Assembly (NCBI GenBank): GCA_963807005.1
Contig: CAWDZK010000001.1
Location: 558,001 to 622,000, forward strand
Direction of reading: 5' to 3'
From: CAWDZK01 sp963807005
GTDB lineage: Bacteria > Actinomycetota > Actinomycetes > JACCUZ01
DNA length: 64,000 nucleotides
Made by a program: the position numbers and the translations under genes. Position 1 is the first letter of the stretch, and the number at the start of each line of letters is the position of its first letter. The notes under the pieces were generated by a model. The model had not been told where the DNA came from. It searched no databases and worked only from the letters and a program-made list of their open reading frames with translations. Of the stretch, positions 7,123-14,972 are shown piece after piece.

Positions 7123-7602
7123 TCAGCTCTCGCGGAAGGCCGCCAGCCCGCTGCGAGCCCGGTCGCGGACCGTGTGCTGCAGCACCGGCGTCCAGCCGAG
7201 CAGCAGCCCCTGCAGGCCGAGGGCCTGGCGTGACCAGCGCCAGAGGTCGAACTCGTCGCGCTGGCGGAGGACCAGCCCGGCCGGGTCGAAGCGGAAGGTC
7301 GACTGCACGTCGTTGACGACCGGCCGCCCGGTCCGGCCGAACGTGTAGCGCGCGACCCAGTGCGCGCTGCCCCGGTCGCCGTCGGCCTCGCGCTCGAGCA
7401 GGTCGACCCGAAGGTCGGCCGACCGCGCGGTGAGCATCCGCCACATGTCGCCCGGCTCGCCGTCGGTGAGGCCGACGAACACCGGGTCGGTGAACGTGGC
7501 GCCCGCGGCGTAGCAGGCGGCCATCGCCTCGCCGTCACCGCGGTCCATCGCGGCGTACAGCCGCTCGATGGTCGCGAGCCCGGGGGCGGACGCCTCGGTC
7601 AC
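7123..7602 (-). CDS. NTF2-like / SnoaL-like domain protein
   Basis: A 159-residue protein of the nuclear-transport-factor-2 superfamily: an N-terminal helix ATIERLYAAMDRGDGEAMAA, then CYAAGATFTDPVFVGL typical of the SnoaL-like cone, and alternating strands to FRFDPAGLVLRQRDEFDLW. It starts 4 nt after the stop of the enoyl-CoA hydratase gene, so it is in the same minus-strand operon. Such proteins can be small isomerases, dehydratases or accessory subunits; the substrate cannot be told. It is convergent with tagA. Confidence 0.8.
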   Translation of the reverse strand: MTEASAPGLATIERLYAAMDRGDGEAMAACYAAGATFTDPVFVGLTDGEPGDMWRMLTARSADLRVDLLEREADGDRGSAHWVARYTFGRTGRPVVNDVQSTFRFDPAGLVLRQRDEFDLWRWSRQALGLQGLLLGWTPVLQHTVRDRARSGLAAFRES

Positions 7603-7606
7603 GCCG

Positions 7607-8416
7607 TCACCGTCCCTCGAAGGTCGGCTTCTGCTTGGCCAGGAAGGCCGCGACGGCCGTCCGGTGGTCCTGGGTCGACCCGGTGAGCTCCATCATCTGC
7701 CGCTCCATGTCCAGCGACTCCTCGAGGCCGTGACCGGCGGAGAAGGCGAGGGACCGGCGGATGGCGCCGTAGGCGACGGTGGGACCGGCGGCCAGCCGGA
7801 CGGCGAGATCACGCGCGCGTCCGGCCACCTCCGCGGCGGGCACGACCTCGGTGACCAGGCCCAGCTCGAGCGCCCGCGCCGCGGGGATGGTCGACGGCTG
7901 CAGCAGCAGCTCCTTGGCCTTGGCCAGGCCCACCAGGCGGGGCAGCGTCCACGACGAGCCGGAGTCCGCCGACAGCCCGACCGCGGAGAAGGCCATGTTG
8001 AGCCCGGCGTCGGCCGACATCACCCGGAAGTCGCAGGCGAAGGCGAACGCCGCGCCGGCCCCGGCGGCGACCCCGTTGATCCCGGCCACCACCGGCTTGG
8101 GCATCGTGGCCAGCGTCGTGGTGATCGGGCTGTAGTGCTCCGGCACGGTCGTCCACACGTCGGCGCGCTGCTGGTCGTCTCCCTGCAGGTTCGTGGCGTG
8201 CTCGGCGAGGTCCTGGCCCACGCAGAACGCCCGCCCGGTGCCGGTGAGCAGGACGGCCCGCACGGCGTCGTCGGCCGCGGCGGTGCGCAGGACGTCCCGC
8301 AGGGCGCTCTTGAGCCGGGTGTCGAGGGCGTTCATGGCGTCGGGACGGTTGAGCGTCACGGTCGCCACGCCGTCGGACAGGTCGTAGTGGACGACGTCGT
8401 CCGGATGGTCGGTCAC
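7607..8416 (-). CDS. Enoyl-CoA hydratase/isomerase family protein
   Basis: A 269-residue crotonase. The first oxyanion-hole strand is GRAFCVGQDLAEHATNL and the second is VAGINGVAAGAGAAFAFACD; a C-terminal helical domain follows (HRTAVAAFLAKQKPTFEGR). The second catalytic acid position (GLSADSGSSWTLPRLVG) has Asp/Ser rather than the Glu of strong hydratases, so it may be an isomerase or ring-acyl-CoA enzyme like PaaG. The upstream PaaX regulator, 22 nt away in the same operon, points to phenylacetate-like acyl-CoA metabolism, but no other paa genes are in the window. Confidence 0.85.
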   Translation of the reverse strand: MTDHPDDVVHYDLSDGVATVTLNRPDAMNALDTRLKSALRDVLRTAAADDAVRAVLLTGTGRAFCVGQDLAEHATNLQGDDQQRADVWTTVPEHYSPITTTLATMPKPVVAGINGVAAGAGAAFAFACDFRVMSADAGLNMAFSAVGLSADSGSSWTLPRLVGLAKAKELLLQPSTIPAARALELGLVTEVVPAAEVAGRARDLAVRLAAGPTVAYGAIRRSLAFSAGHGLEESLDMERQMMELTGSTQDHRTAVAAFLAKQKPTFEGR

Positions 8417-8438
8417 CGGGCTCCTCGCGGGTCGCTGG

Positions 8439-9224
8439 TCAGGGGTTCGACGTCAGGCACCGGTCGACGAACCGGGTCGCCGCGGGCAGCAGCCGCGCGC
8501 TCTCGGCATCGAAGAACCCGGCCGCCTTGTCACCGCTCCAGTCTCCCGGCAGCAGCTCGCGGGGCAGACCCGGGTCCAGGAACAGGAACTTGCGCCACTC
8601 GTGGACCAGCCGGGACCGGACGGCGAACGCCTGCTCGTCGTCCGGGTCGGGGCCGGCGGAGGAGACCAGGGTCTCGGCGTCGGCCAGCCACCGGGCGTAC
8701 GAGCGGCCGAGCCCTTCGACGTCCCAGGCGCGCCGGACCAGGCCGAGCGAGTCGCCGTCGTGGCGGGCCGCGAACCGCTCGGCCCGCACCGACTCCACCT
8801 CGAGCAGCTCGTCGACCTCGGCCGACCTGCGGGGCCCGATCCAGGTGGCGTCGTCGAGCTGGGCGTAGCCCAGGAAGGTCAGACCGGCCCGGATCCGGTC
8901 GCGGCGGCTGCGCTCGCCGGGCAGGTCCGTGACGACGAGGTGCCAGCTGCCGTCCCAGCCGCCGCCGGCCGTGCGGTAGATGCGGGCCGCCGAGTCGTCC
9001 AGCCGGCGTACCGCGCGCGGCGTGAGCGTGTACCCCGGGCCGTCCGGCAGCCGGACGGGCTCCAGCCACCCCTGTCGGACCATCCGGGACACGGCGGTGC
9101 GGACGGCCGGCGCGGCGACCCCGAGCGGTGCCAGCAGCCGCACCAGGGCCGCAACCGGCGCCCGGCCACCGCGCTGCCGGAGGTGGTCCCCGTACAGGTC
9201 GAACAAGGCGGACCGTGCGTTCAC
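8439..9224 (-). CDS. paaX: PaaX family transcriptional regulator
   Basis: A 261-residue protein from GTG 9224, with GGAGG 9 nt upstream. The N-terminal winged helix begins NARSALFDLYGDHLRQRGG and contains APAVRTAVSRMVRQGWLEPV; then comes the PaaX core with GSWHLVVTDLPGERSRRDRI and a C-terminal helical domain with LVHEWRKFLFLDPGLPRELL. PaaX proteins repress phenylacetate genes and are released by phenylacetyl-CoA. Here the gene leads an operon with an enoyl-CoA hydratase, so regulation by an aryl- or acyl-CoA is likely. The frame is open far upstream (to 9815), but that region is antisense to the DUF3117 gene. Confidence 0.9.
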   Translation of the reverse strand: MNARSALFDLYGDHLRQRGGRAPVAALVRLLAPLGVAAPAVRTAVSRMVRQGWLEPVRLPDGPGYTLTPRAVRRLDDSAARIYRTAGGGWDGSWHLVVTDLPGERSRRDRIRAGLTFLGYAQLDDATWIGPRRSAEVDELLEVESVRAERFAARHDGDSLGLVRRAWDVEGLGRSYARWLADAETLVSSAGPDPDDEQAFAVRSRLVHEWRKFLFLDPGLPRELLPGDWSGDKAAGFFDAESARLLPAATRFVDRCLTSNP

Positions 9225-9293
9225 CCTGCGTGTCCTCCAGGCTCGGCCGAACCGCTGCGCGACGGCGTCGCACGGTCTCCAGTTTGACGCCGC

Positions 9294-9324
9294 GTTTCGC
9301 GCGCGGACCGGTTCGCGGGATAAT
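9294..9324 (+). promoter_or_regulatory. Predicted promoter for the DUF3117 gene
   Basis: TTGACG (9294-9299) and GATAAT (9319-9324) are 19 nt apart, the best housekeeping-type pair seen in the window. Transcription would start about 75 nt before the ATG at 9406. Confidence 0.6.
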
Positions 9325-9405
9325 GCACCAACACACACTCCGTGTCGACGCCTTGCCGGCGGGCTCAGGCCTGCTGCCCGGCGTGCCGTACCGAAGGGAG
9401 CCAGC

Positions 9406-9573
9406 ATGGCGGCCATGAAGCCGCGAACGGGCGACGGTCCGCTCGAGGTCACCAAGGAAGGTCGCGGCATCGTGATGCGCGTGCCGCTGGAAGGTGGCGG
9501 GCGCCTCGTCGTCGAGCTGTCGGCTGACGAGGCCGGTGCTCTCGGTGACGCGTTGAAGTCCGTCGTCGGCTGA
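9406..9573 (+). CDS. DUF3117 family small protein
   Basis: A 55-residue protein, MAAMKPRTGDGPLEVTKEGR at the N-terminus and ELSADEAGALGDAL near the C-terminus. It matches the highly conserved actinobacterial DUF3117 family (Rv1211 in M. tuberculosis), whose function is unknown. ATG 9406 is preceded by GAAGGGAG at good spacing and by a promoter at 9294-9324. It is a single-gene unit, convergent with the O-methyltransferase gene. Confidence 0.92.
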   Translation: MAAMKPRTGDGPLEVTKEGRGIVMRVPLEGGGRLVVELSADEAGALGDALKSVVG

Positions 9574-9604
9574 GGCGCCCTGCACGACCGCTGACGAAGC
9601 TGGT

Positions 9605-9641
9605 CCGGCCCCGGTCCGCCCCCGAGCGGTCCCGGGGCCGG
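9605..9641. terminator. GC hairpin between convergent genes
   Basis: CCGGCCCCGG (9605-9614) pairs with CCGGGGCCGG (9632-9641) across a 17-nt loop that can itself form a short CCGC/GCGG stem. It lies between the DUF3117 stop and the O-methyltransferase stop, so it may end transcription both ways. No U-tract follows, as is common in high-GC actinomycetes. Confidence 0.5.
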
Positions 9642-9661
9642 TCTGTGCCCGGGGTCGGCCG

Positions 9662-10300
9662 CTAGGGCCTCTTGACGGCGACCAGCAGCCCGTCGCCGGC
9701 CGCGAGCAGGGCGGTGCAGGTCAGCGCCTCGTCCTCGCGGACGGTGCGCCCGAGGTCGCGGATCGTGGTCGTCTCGTCGTCGCGCTGGGTGGGGTCGGCG
9801 ACCCGGTCGTGCCACAGGGCGTTGTCGAAGACGACCGTGCCGCCCGGCCTGAGCAGCCGCATCGCCTGCTCCAGGTAGCCGGCGTACTCGGTCTTGTCGG
9901 CGTCGCAGAACACCAGGTCGTAGGCCGCGTCGGTGAGCCGCGGCAGGACGTCGAGCGCCCGGCCGGAGATCAGCCGGACGCGGTTGGAGGCGATGCCGGC
10001 CTCGGCGTAGGTCTCCCGGGCCGCCCGGTGGTGCTCGGGCTCCACGTCGATCGTCGTCAGCACGCCGTCCGGCCGCATCCCGCGCAGCAGGTAGACCGAG
10101 CCCACCCCCGCGCCGGTGCCGATCTCGACCACGGCCCGGGCCCCCGCCGCAGCCGCGAGGGCCGACAGCGCCGCGCCGGCGCCGGGCAGGACCGGCACGC
10201 AGCCGAGCTCCTCGGCCTTGCCGCGGGCCGTGGTGAGCACGTCGTCCTCGGGGACGAACTCCTCGGCGTAGGTCCAGCTGGACTCGAGGTTCCCGGCGAT
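9662..10300 (-). CDS. Class I SAM-dependent O-methyltransferase (Rv1220c type)
   Basis: A methyltransferase of the caffeoyl-CoA/catechol O-methyltransferase family: motif I VVEIGTGAGVGSVYLLRG, acidic end of strand 2 LTTIDVEPEH, CDADKTEYAGYLEQA with the metal-binding Asp, and GGTVVFDNALWHDRVADP. The gene is divergent from sigE, as Rv1220c is. The start is odd: no ATG, GTG, TTG or CTG lies between the conserved N-terminus and a GTG at 10480, which would add 60 Arg/Pro-rich residues. ATC at 10298-10300 has GGAGG exactly 5 nt upstream and gives 212 residues, the usual family size, so I annotate an AUC start. Confidence 0.85.
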   Translation of the reverse strand: MAGNLESSWTYAEEFVPEDDVLTTARGKAEELGCVPVLPGAGAALSALAAAAGARAVVEIGTGAGVGSVYLLRGMRPDGVLTTIDVEPEHHRAARETYAEAGIASNRVRLISGRALDVLPRLTDAAYDLVFCDADKTEYAGYLEQAMRLLRPGGTVVFDNALWHDRVADPTQRDDETTTIRDLGRTVREDEALTCTALLAAGDGLLVAVKRP

Positions 10301-10436
10301 GACGGCCTCCGGTGGCTGTGCTGCGGCGCGGGTGCGCGGGCGCCCCGGACGCCCGTACGGCGGTAGGGCGCGGCGCGAGCCTAGGGCATACCCACGCGGC
10401 GGGCCCCCGGTCGCCCAGGCGGCGGAGCGGCCCTGG

Positions 10437-10463
10437 GGAACCGCTGGACGGGTGCCGGGCGTT
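10437..10463 (+). promoter_or_regulatory. Predicted ECF-sigma promoter P1 of sigE
   Basis: GGAAC (10437-10441) and CGTT (10460-10463) are 18 nt apart. GGAAC-N16-19-CGTT is the consensus read by actinobacterial ECF factors of the SigE/SigH type, suggesting stress control or autoregulation. Confidence 0.55.
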
Positions 10464-10469
10464 CTTGGG

Positions 10470-10495
10470 GGAACACGCACCGATCGGTCCCGGTT
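10470..10495 (+). promoter_or_regulatory. Predicted ECF-sigma promoter P2 of sigE
   Basis: A second GGAAC (10470-10474) and GTT (10493-10495) pair, 18 nt apart, in tandem with P1 and about 40 nt before the ATG at 10534. Two ECF-type sites suggest that more than one sigma factor may feed this gene. Confidence 0.5.
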
Positions 10496-10533
10496 GGGAT
10501 GGGTGCTGGGCCGGAAGAGGAGATCAGGGCACG

Positions 10534-11226
10534 ATGAGTGCTGCAGCTGCCGTGCTGACCCGGGGAGGTGGGTTCGTGGCCGACGCGAGCGACCGCGCCC
10601 CCGCCCGAGCGGCGGACGTGCCCCTGGCCGAGATCGGCGCCACCGACTGGGTGCCGCCGACCTGGGACGAGGTGGTCCGGACCCACTCCGCGCGGGTCTA
10701 CCGCCTCGCCTACCGGCTGACCGGCAACCCGCACGATGCCGAGGACCTGACCCAGGACGTGTTCGTCCGGGTCTTCCGGTCGCTGTCCAGCTACACCCCC
10801 GGCACGTTCGAGGGGTGGCTGCACCGGATCACCACGAACCTCTTCCTCGACCAGGTGCGCCGCAAGCAGCGCATCCGCTTCGACGGCCTGAGCGACGACG
10901 CCGCCGAGCGGTTGCCCGGTCGCGAGCCCAGCCCGGCGCAGGCCTACGAGGACACCCACTTCGACGACGACGTGCAGCGGGCACTGGACTCCCTCTCGCC
11001 GGACTTCCGGGCCGCCGTGGTGCTGTGCGACATCGAGGGGCTCTCCTACGAGGAGATCGCCGCGACCCTCGGCATCAAGCTCGGTACCGTGCGCAGCCGG
11101 ATCCACCGGGGCCGCGCCCTCCTGCGGGACGCCCTGGAGCACCGCGCCCCCGGTCGCCGCGAAGCCGTCGAGCCGGGCGGCCAGCTGCCGCTGGGCCCGG
11201 GCGAGGCCGACGGGCGGCCCACGTGA
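10534..11226 (+). CDS. sigE: ECF sigma factor SigE
   Basis: A 230-residue sigma factor. Region 2 includes YRLAYRLTGNPHDAEDLTQD and VFVRVFRSLSSY; region 4 includes LCDIEGLSYEEIAATLGIK and LGTVRSRIHRGRALLRDAL. It is followed by rseA and rseB homologues with GTGA overlaps, then htrA and tatB, the order of the M. tuberculosis sigE locus (Rv1221-Rv1224), where SigE answers envelope, heat and oxidative stress. ATG 10534 has AGGAG about 11 nt upstream. An internal GTG at 10576 has its own GGAGG 7 nt upstream, recalling the several SigE isoforms reported in M. tuberculosis. Two ECF-type promoters precede the gene. Confidence 0.95.
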   Translation: MSAAAAVLTRGGGFVADASDRAPARAADVPLAEIGATDWVPPTWDEVVRTHSARVYRLAYRLTGNPHDAEDLTQDVFVRVFRSLSSYTPGTFEGWLHRITTNLFLDQVRRKQRIRFDGLSDDAAERLPGREPSPAQAYEDTHFDDDVQRALDSLSPDFRAAVVLCDIEGLSYEEIAATLGIKLGTVRSRIHRGRALLRDALEHRAPGRREAVEPGGQLPLGPGEADGRPT

Positions 11227-11819
11227 CCCACCTCGGCGCCCGCATCTCCGCGCTCGTCGACGGCGAGCTGGGCCACGACGCTCGTGAGCGCGCGCTGGCC
11301 CACGTCGCGCACTGCGCCGCCTGCCGGGCCACCCTCGAGTCCGAACGGGCGGTCAAGGACCTGCTGGCCGCCGCGGCCGCGCCGGTGCCGTCCCCGGCGG
11401 TGCTCGCCTCGCTGCAGTCGCTGGCGCGCCCGGGGAACCCTCTGCCGCCGAGAGCCCGCTCGATGCCGCAGGGTCCCGTGGTCCCGCTGCTGCCGCCCCC
11501 GGGCCGCGCCCCGCGCGGGTCGCGGACCGATGGACGGGGACCTGTCGTCGCCGGGGCGGCCCGTCGGGGTCCGCTGCGCCGCAGCCAGCGCCGCGCCCGG
11601 TACGCGGCGGTCGGTGCGCTGTCGGTGGCCGGCCTGGTGCTCGGGACGGCGTTCGCCGCCGGGAGCCCGAGGCAGACCCCGTCCTCGGTCGTGCCGCCGG
11701 CGGCGGAGCTCTCGGTCGAGCACAGCGTCACCACCAGCGGGTTCACGCTCGGTGACCCAGGCCTCGGCGCGGCCGCCGGCTGGGGCGACGTGACCTTCCC
11801 GACCGTCGCGCGGCGGTGA
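11223..11819 (+). CDS. rseA: Zinc anti-sigma factor RseA, membrane-anchored
   Basis: A 198-residue protein starting at GTG 11223 in the sigE stop (GTGA). The N-terminal ZAS domain has the HxxxCxxC motif (His27, Cys31, Cys34) in AHVAHCAACRATLESERAVK, as in anti-sigma factors that hold SigE. A hydrophobic helix at about residues 126-147 (ARYAAVGALSVAGLVLGTAF) should span the membrane, leaving about 50 residues outside. Release of SigE would need thiol oxidation, phosphorylation or proteolysis; the sequence does not show which. Coupling to sigE keeps stoichiometry. Confidence 0.92.
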   Translation: MTHLGARISALVDGELGHDARERALAHVAHCAACRATLESERAVKDLLAAAAAPVPSPAVLASLQSLARPGNPLPPRARSMPQGPVVPLLPPPGRAPRGSRTDGRGPVVAGAARRGPLRRSQRRARYAAVGALSVAGLVLGTAFAAGSPRQTPSSVVPPAAELSVEHSVTTSGFTLGDPGLGAAAGWGDVTFPTVARR

Positions 11820-12919
11820 GCCGGCTCGTCCCGCTCACCGGGGCGGCGGCCGTCGTGCTCGCCTCGGCGGCCGTCGTCGCCCTGCTGGTGTCGCCGCCGG
11901 CCGCCGGCCCGAACGGCCCGGCCCTGGACGGGCCGGCCGTGGACAGCCCGGCCGGCACCGGGGCGCGGCCGGTCGTCGAGGACCGCGCCCGCGCGCTGCT
12001 CGGCCGGGCGGCGGCTGCCCCGGCCACCACGGCGTACCACGGGGTGCAGTTCGTCTCCGCCTGGACCCCGGCCGGCGCCACCAGCGAGGTCGTCGACGTC
12101 GACCACGACCCGGCGCACGGCACTGCGGTGCACAGCGACGGCACCGCACTGTCGCCCGGGCGCAGCCTGACGATGCTGGCCGTGGGAGCGCTCTCGATCG
12201 CCGGCGGCGGCGCCGTCGGTGTCCTGGAGCGGCACTACTCGCTGTCGGTGCAGGGTCGTGACGCGGTCGCCGGTCGCGAGGTCGACGTGATCGCTGCCCG
12301 GCACCCCGGCTCGGCGTCGGCTGACCCGGACGCTGCGAGGTTCTGGCTGGACCGCGCGACCGGGCTGGTCCTGCGCCGCGAGGTCTACGACCGCCGCGGC
12401 CGCACCACCCGGGCGAGTGCGTTCGTCCAGGTGAACATGGGCGAGGCCAGCGTCCCGCCGGGTGCGGCCGACACCGCCTGGAGCGGCGCGCTGGACCCGG
12501 CTGCGCTGGACCGGCTGCGCGCGAACGGCTGGCACTGCCCCGAGTCCCTGCCGGGGCCGCTGAGCCTGGTCGACGCCCGCCGTGGCGGCCGGGAGGGCGA
12601 CATCGTGCACCTGAGCTACAGCGACGGCATCGCCAGCGTCTCGGTGTTCGAGCAACGGGGCCGGCTCGACGAGGACGGGCTGGCCGGGTCGCACCGGCGG
12701 ACCGCCCGCGGGCACGCGGTCTGGGTAGGCGGCCAGGTGCCGCGCCGGGTGGTCTGGTCGTCAGGGAGCACCGTCTACACGGTCGTGGCGGATGCGCCGG
12801 AGGCTACGGTGGACGCCGTGGTCGCGGCTCTGCCCCACCGCGCGGCCGGCGACGGCCCGCTCGGTCGGCTCGGTCGGGGACTGAACCGGGTGGCGTCCTG
12901 GTTCAACCCGTTCGCCTGA
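11816..12919 (+). CDS. RseB/MucB-like sigma-E regulatory protein
   Basis: A 367-residue exported protein whose GTG start overlaps the rseA stop. A signal or anchor helix spans about residues 8-30 (TGAAAVVLASAAVVALLVSP). The rest fits the RseB/MucB fold, a LolA-like beta half-barrel plus C-terminal domain, with GLVLRREVYDRRGRTTRASA and FEQRGRLDEDGL. In proteobacteria RseB binds the periplasmic part of RseA and senses mislocalised lipoproteins or lipids. Position after rseA implies a similar role here: the exported sensor for RseA. Identity to characterised RseB looks low, so the function is inferred from context. Confidence 0.8.
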   Translation: MSRLVPLTGAAAVVLASAAVVALLVSPPAAGPNGPALDGPAVDSPAGTGARPVVEDRARALLGRAAAAPATTAYHGVQFVSAWTPAGATSEVVDVDHDPAHGTAVHSDGTALSPGRSLTMLAVGALSIAGGGAVGVLERHYSLSVQGRDAVAGREVDVIAARHPGSASADPDAARFWLDRATGLVLRREVYDRRGRTTRASAFVQVNMGEASVPPGAADTAWSGALDPAALDRLRANGWHCPESLPGPLSLVDARRGGREGDIVHLSYSDGIASVSVFEQRGRLDEDGLAGSHRRTARGHAVWVGGQVPRRVVWSSGSTVYTVVADAPEATVDAVVAALPHRAAGDGPLGRLGRGLNRVASWFNPFA

Positions 12920-12968
12920 GGGCACCCGCTTCACACCAGCGACAGGACGATCAGGAGCCCGCAGGGAC

Positions 12969-14491
12969 ATGGACGACGACACCCGACCCGAGACCCCGGC
13001 CGAGCGGCCGGGCGCGGGAGCGGCACCGGCACCGGTACCGGCACCGAGGGCACCAGCCCCTGGTGGGCCGGGTCCGGTCGTGACGTCTGGGCCGACCCGC
13101 CCGGTGCCGGGGCACGACCGTCCGGGCCGACCTCACCGGGGCCTGATGACCGGGATCTGGACGACACCCTCACCGATGCCCGGTCGGCGAGCTGGTACGG
13201 GGACGGACGCGAGCGCCACGCGGGGGCCGACGCGTCGACGACCGGGTCCGGGTCCCGCGGCTGGGACGGCCCCGACGGCTCCAGCGGGTCCGAGGGGGGA
13301 AGCGGGTCCGACCGCGCCGGCCGGGGTGCCGGTGGCGACGACGTCTGGGCGCCGACCGACAGCCTGGGCCGGGAGCAGCGGCCGCCGGCGACCGGCCGGA
13401 CCGGCCTCCTCGTCGCCCTGGCTGCGGCGGTCGCGCTGGTCGCCGGGACCGTGGGCGGCGGGGTCGGCTACCTGCTGGCCGATCGCGAGCGCGGATCGGT
13501 GACCGTGGACGGTGCCAGCCTGGGCTCCGCGCCCGCCACGGACGTGCAGCGGCCCGAGGGCAGCATTCCCGGCATCGCGGCGCGGGTGCTGCCGAGCGTC
13601 GTGCAGATCAAGGTCCAGACCGCGCAGGGGCAGGCCACCGGCTCCGGGTTCGTGGTCGACGAGTCGGGCGTGGTCGTGACCAACAACCACGTCGTCGCGG
13701 ACGCGCGGGGACCCGTCGAGCTGACCTTCAGCGACGGCACCACCACCGACGCCCAGGTCGTCGGCAGGTCGGCGAGCTACGACCTGGCCGCCCTGCGGCT
13801 GGACGCGAAGGACCTGCCCGCCCTCCCGCTGGGCAACTCCGACAGCGTGGTCGTCGGTGACCTGGTGATCGCGATCGGGTCGCCGCTCGGCCTGTCCGGC
13901 ACCGTCACCAGCGGCATCATCTCCGCCAAGAACCGGCCGGTGACGGCCGGGGGCGAGAACGGGACCGGCGACAGCGCCTACATCAACGCGCTGCAGACGG
14001 ACGCCGCCATCAACCCCGGCAACTCCGGTGGGCCGCTGGTCAACCTCGCCGGTGAGGTCATCGGCGTCAACTCGGCCATCGCCACGGTGGGCGGCGGGTC
14101 CTTCGGCCAGGAGGCCGGCAACATCGGCGTCGGCTTCGCCATCCCGATCAACCAGGTCCGGCGCACGGTGGAGCAGCTGCTGAGCACCGGCAAGGCCGAG
14201 TTCCCGGTCATCGGCGCCAGCCTGGACGGCAGGTACGACGGCGAAGGCGCCAAGATCGCCACCGGGTCCACGGGGGGCAACCCGCCGCTCGTCCCCGGCG
14301 GCCCTGCGGAGCAGGCCGGAGTCCGTCCCGGCGACGTGGTGGTGGCCATCGACGGCAAGTCCGTCACCGACAGCTCCGAGCTGATCGTGGCGATCCGGGC
14401 CAGGCGCCCGGGCGACACGGTCACCCTGACGGTCCGGCGCAACGGCTCGGAGCAGGACATCGACGTGACCCTGGACGCCAACGAGGGCTGA
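12969..14491 (+). CDS. htrA: HtrA/DegP-like serine protease with PDZ domain; N-terminus apparently frameshifted
   Basis: The catalytic part is intact: VTNNHVVAD (His), SYDLAALRLD (Asp), NPGNSGGPL near 14019 (Ser), then a PDZ domain with GPAEQAGVRPGDVVVAIDG. A transmembrane helix (GLLVALAAAVALVAGTVGGG, about 13403-13462) places the protease outside the membrane. The frame is open back to the rseB stop at 12917 but has no ATG, GTG or TTG before GTG 13451, which lies inside the helix. A well-placed ATG at 12969 (AGGAG upstream, MDDDTRPETPAERPG) is in another frame, and GC-rich third positions switch frames near 13008-13020, so a 1-nt indel is likely. It sits between rseB and tatB as in M. tuberculosis. 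Confidence 0.85.
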
Positions 14492-14591
14492 CCGGCTGAC
14501 CAGCCGACCGGTCTGCCGGGTCCGACCGTCCGACCTGCTGCGGCCACGGCAATACCTCCCGGGCCCGGTCGGGGAGTGAGAGGATCGCAGC

Positions 14592-14960
14592 GTGTTCGAC
14601 ATCGGCCCGGGCGAGATCATCGGCCTGCTCGTGGTCGCCCTCATCGTGCTCGGCCCGGAGAAGCTGCCTCGCTACGCCCAGGACGCCGCGCGGATGCTCC
14701 AGCAGGTCCGGCGGATGGCCAGCGAGGCACGCACCGAGGTGACCAAGGAGCTCGGCCCCGAGCTGAGCTCGCTGGGTGACCTCAACCCGCGGGCGCTGGT
14801 GCGCAAGCACCTGCTCGAGCCGGTTGACCTCGATGACCTGGACGACCTCGACGGGAGCCGGAGCAACAAGCCGGCCAACCGTCGCGTGCCCGGCGGCCCG
14901 AACGCGGCGACCGGCACCGACGGCCCCGCCACCCCGCGTTACGACGAGGACGTCACCTAG
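14592..14960 (+). CDS. tatB: Twin-arginine translocase subunit TatB
   Basis: A 122-residue protein beginning MFDIGPGEIIGLLVVALIVL, the single N-terminal membrane helix of TatB, then the conserved GPEKLPRYAQDAARMLQQVR amphipathic helix with the LGPEKLP hinge, and a polar, Asp-rich tail. TatB forms the receptor with TatC for folded proteins with twin-arginine signals. The GTG start at 14592 is 100 bp after htrA. Placement after sigE-rseA-htrA is conserved (Rv1224). TatA and TatC are not in this window. Confidence 0.93.
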   Translation: MFDIGPGEIIGLLVVALIVLGPEKLPRYAQDAARMLQQVRRMASEARTEVTKELGPELSSLGDLNPRALVRKHLLEPVDLDDLDDLDGSRSNKPANRRVPGGPNAATGTDGPATPRYDEDVT

Positions 14961-14972
14961 ACCGGCTGCGCC

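Noticed and set aside
10298..10480. N-terminal extension of the O-methyltransferase to GTG 10480
   Set aside because: It would add 60 Arg/Pro-rich residues, overlaps the sigE promoter region and has no ribosome site.
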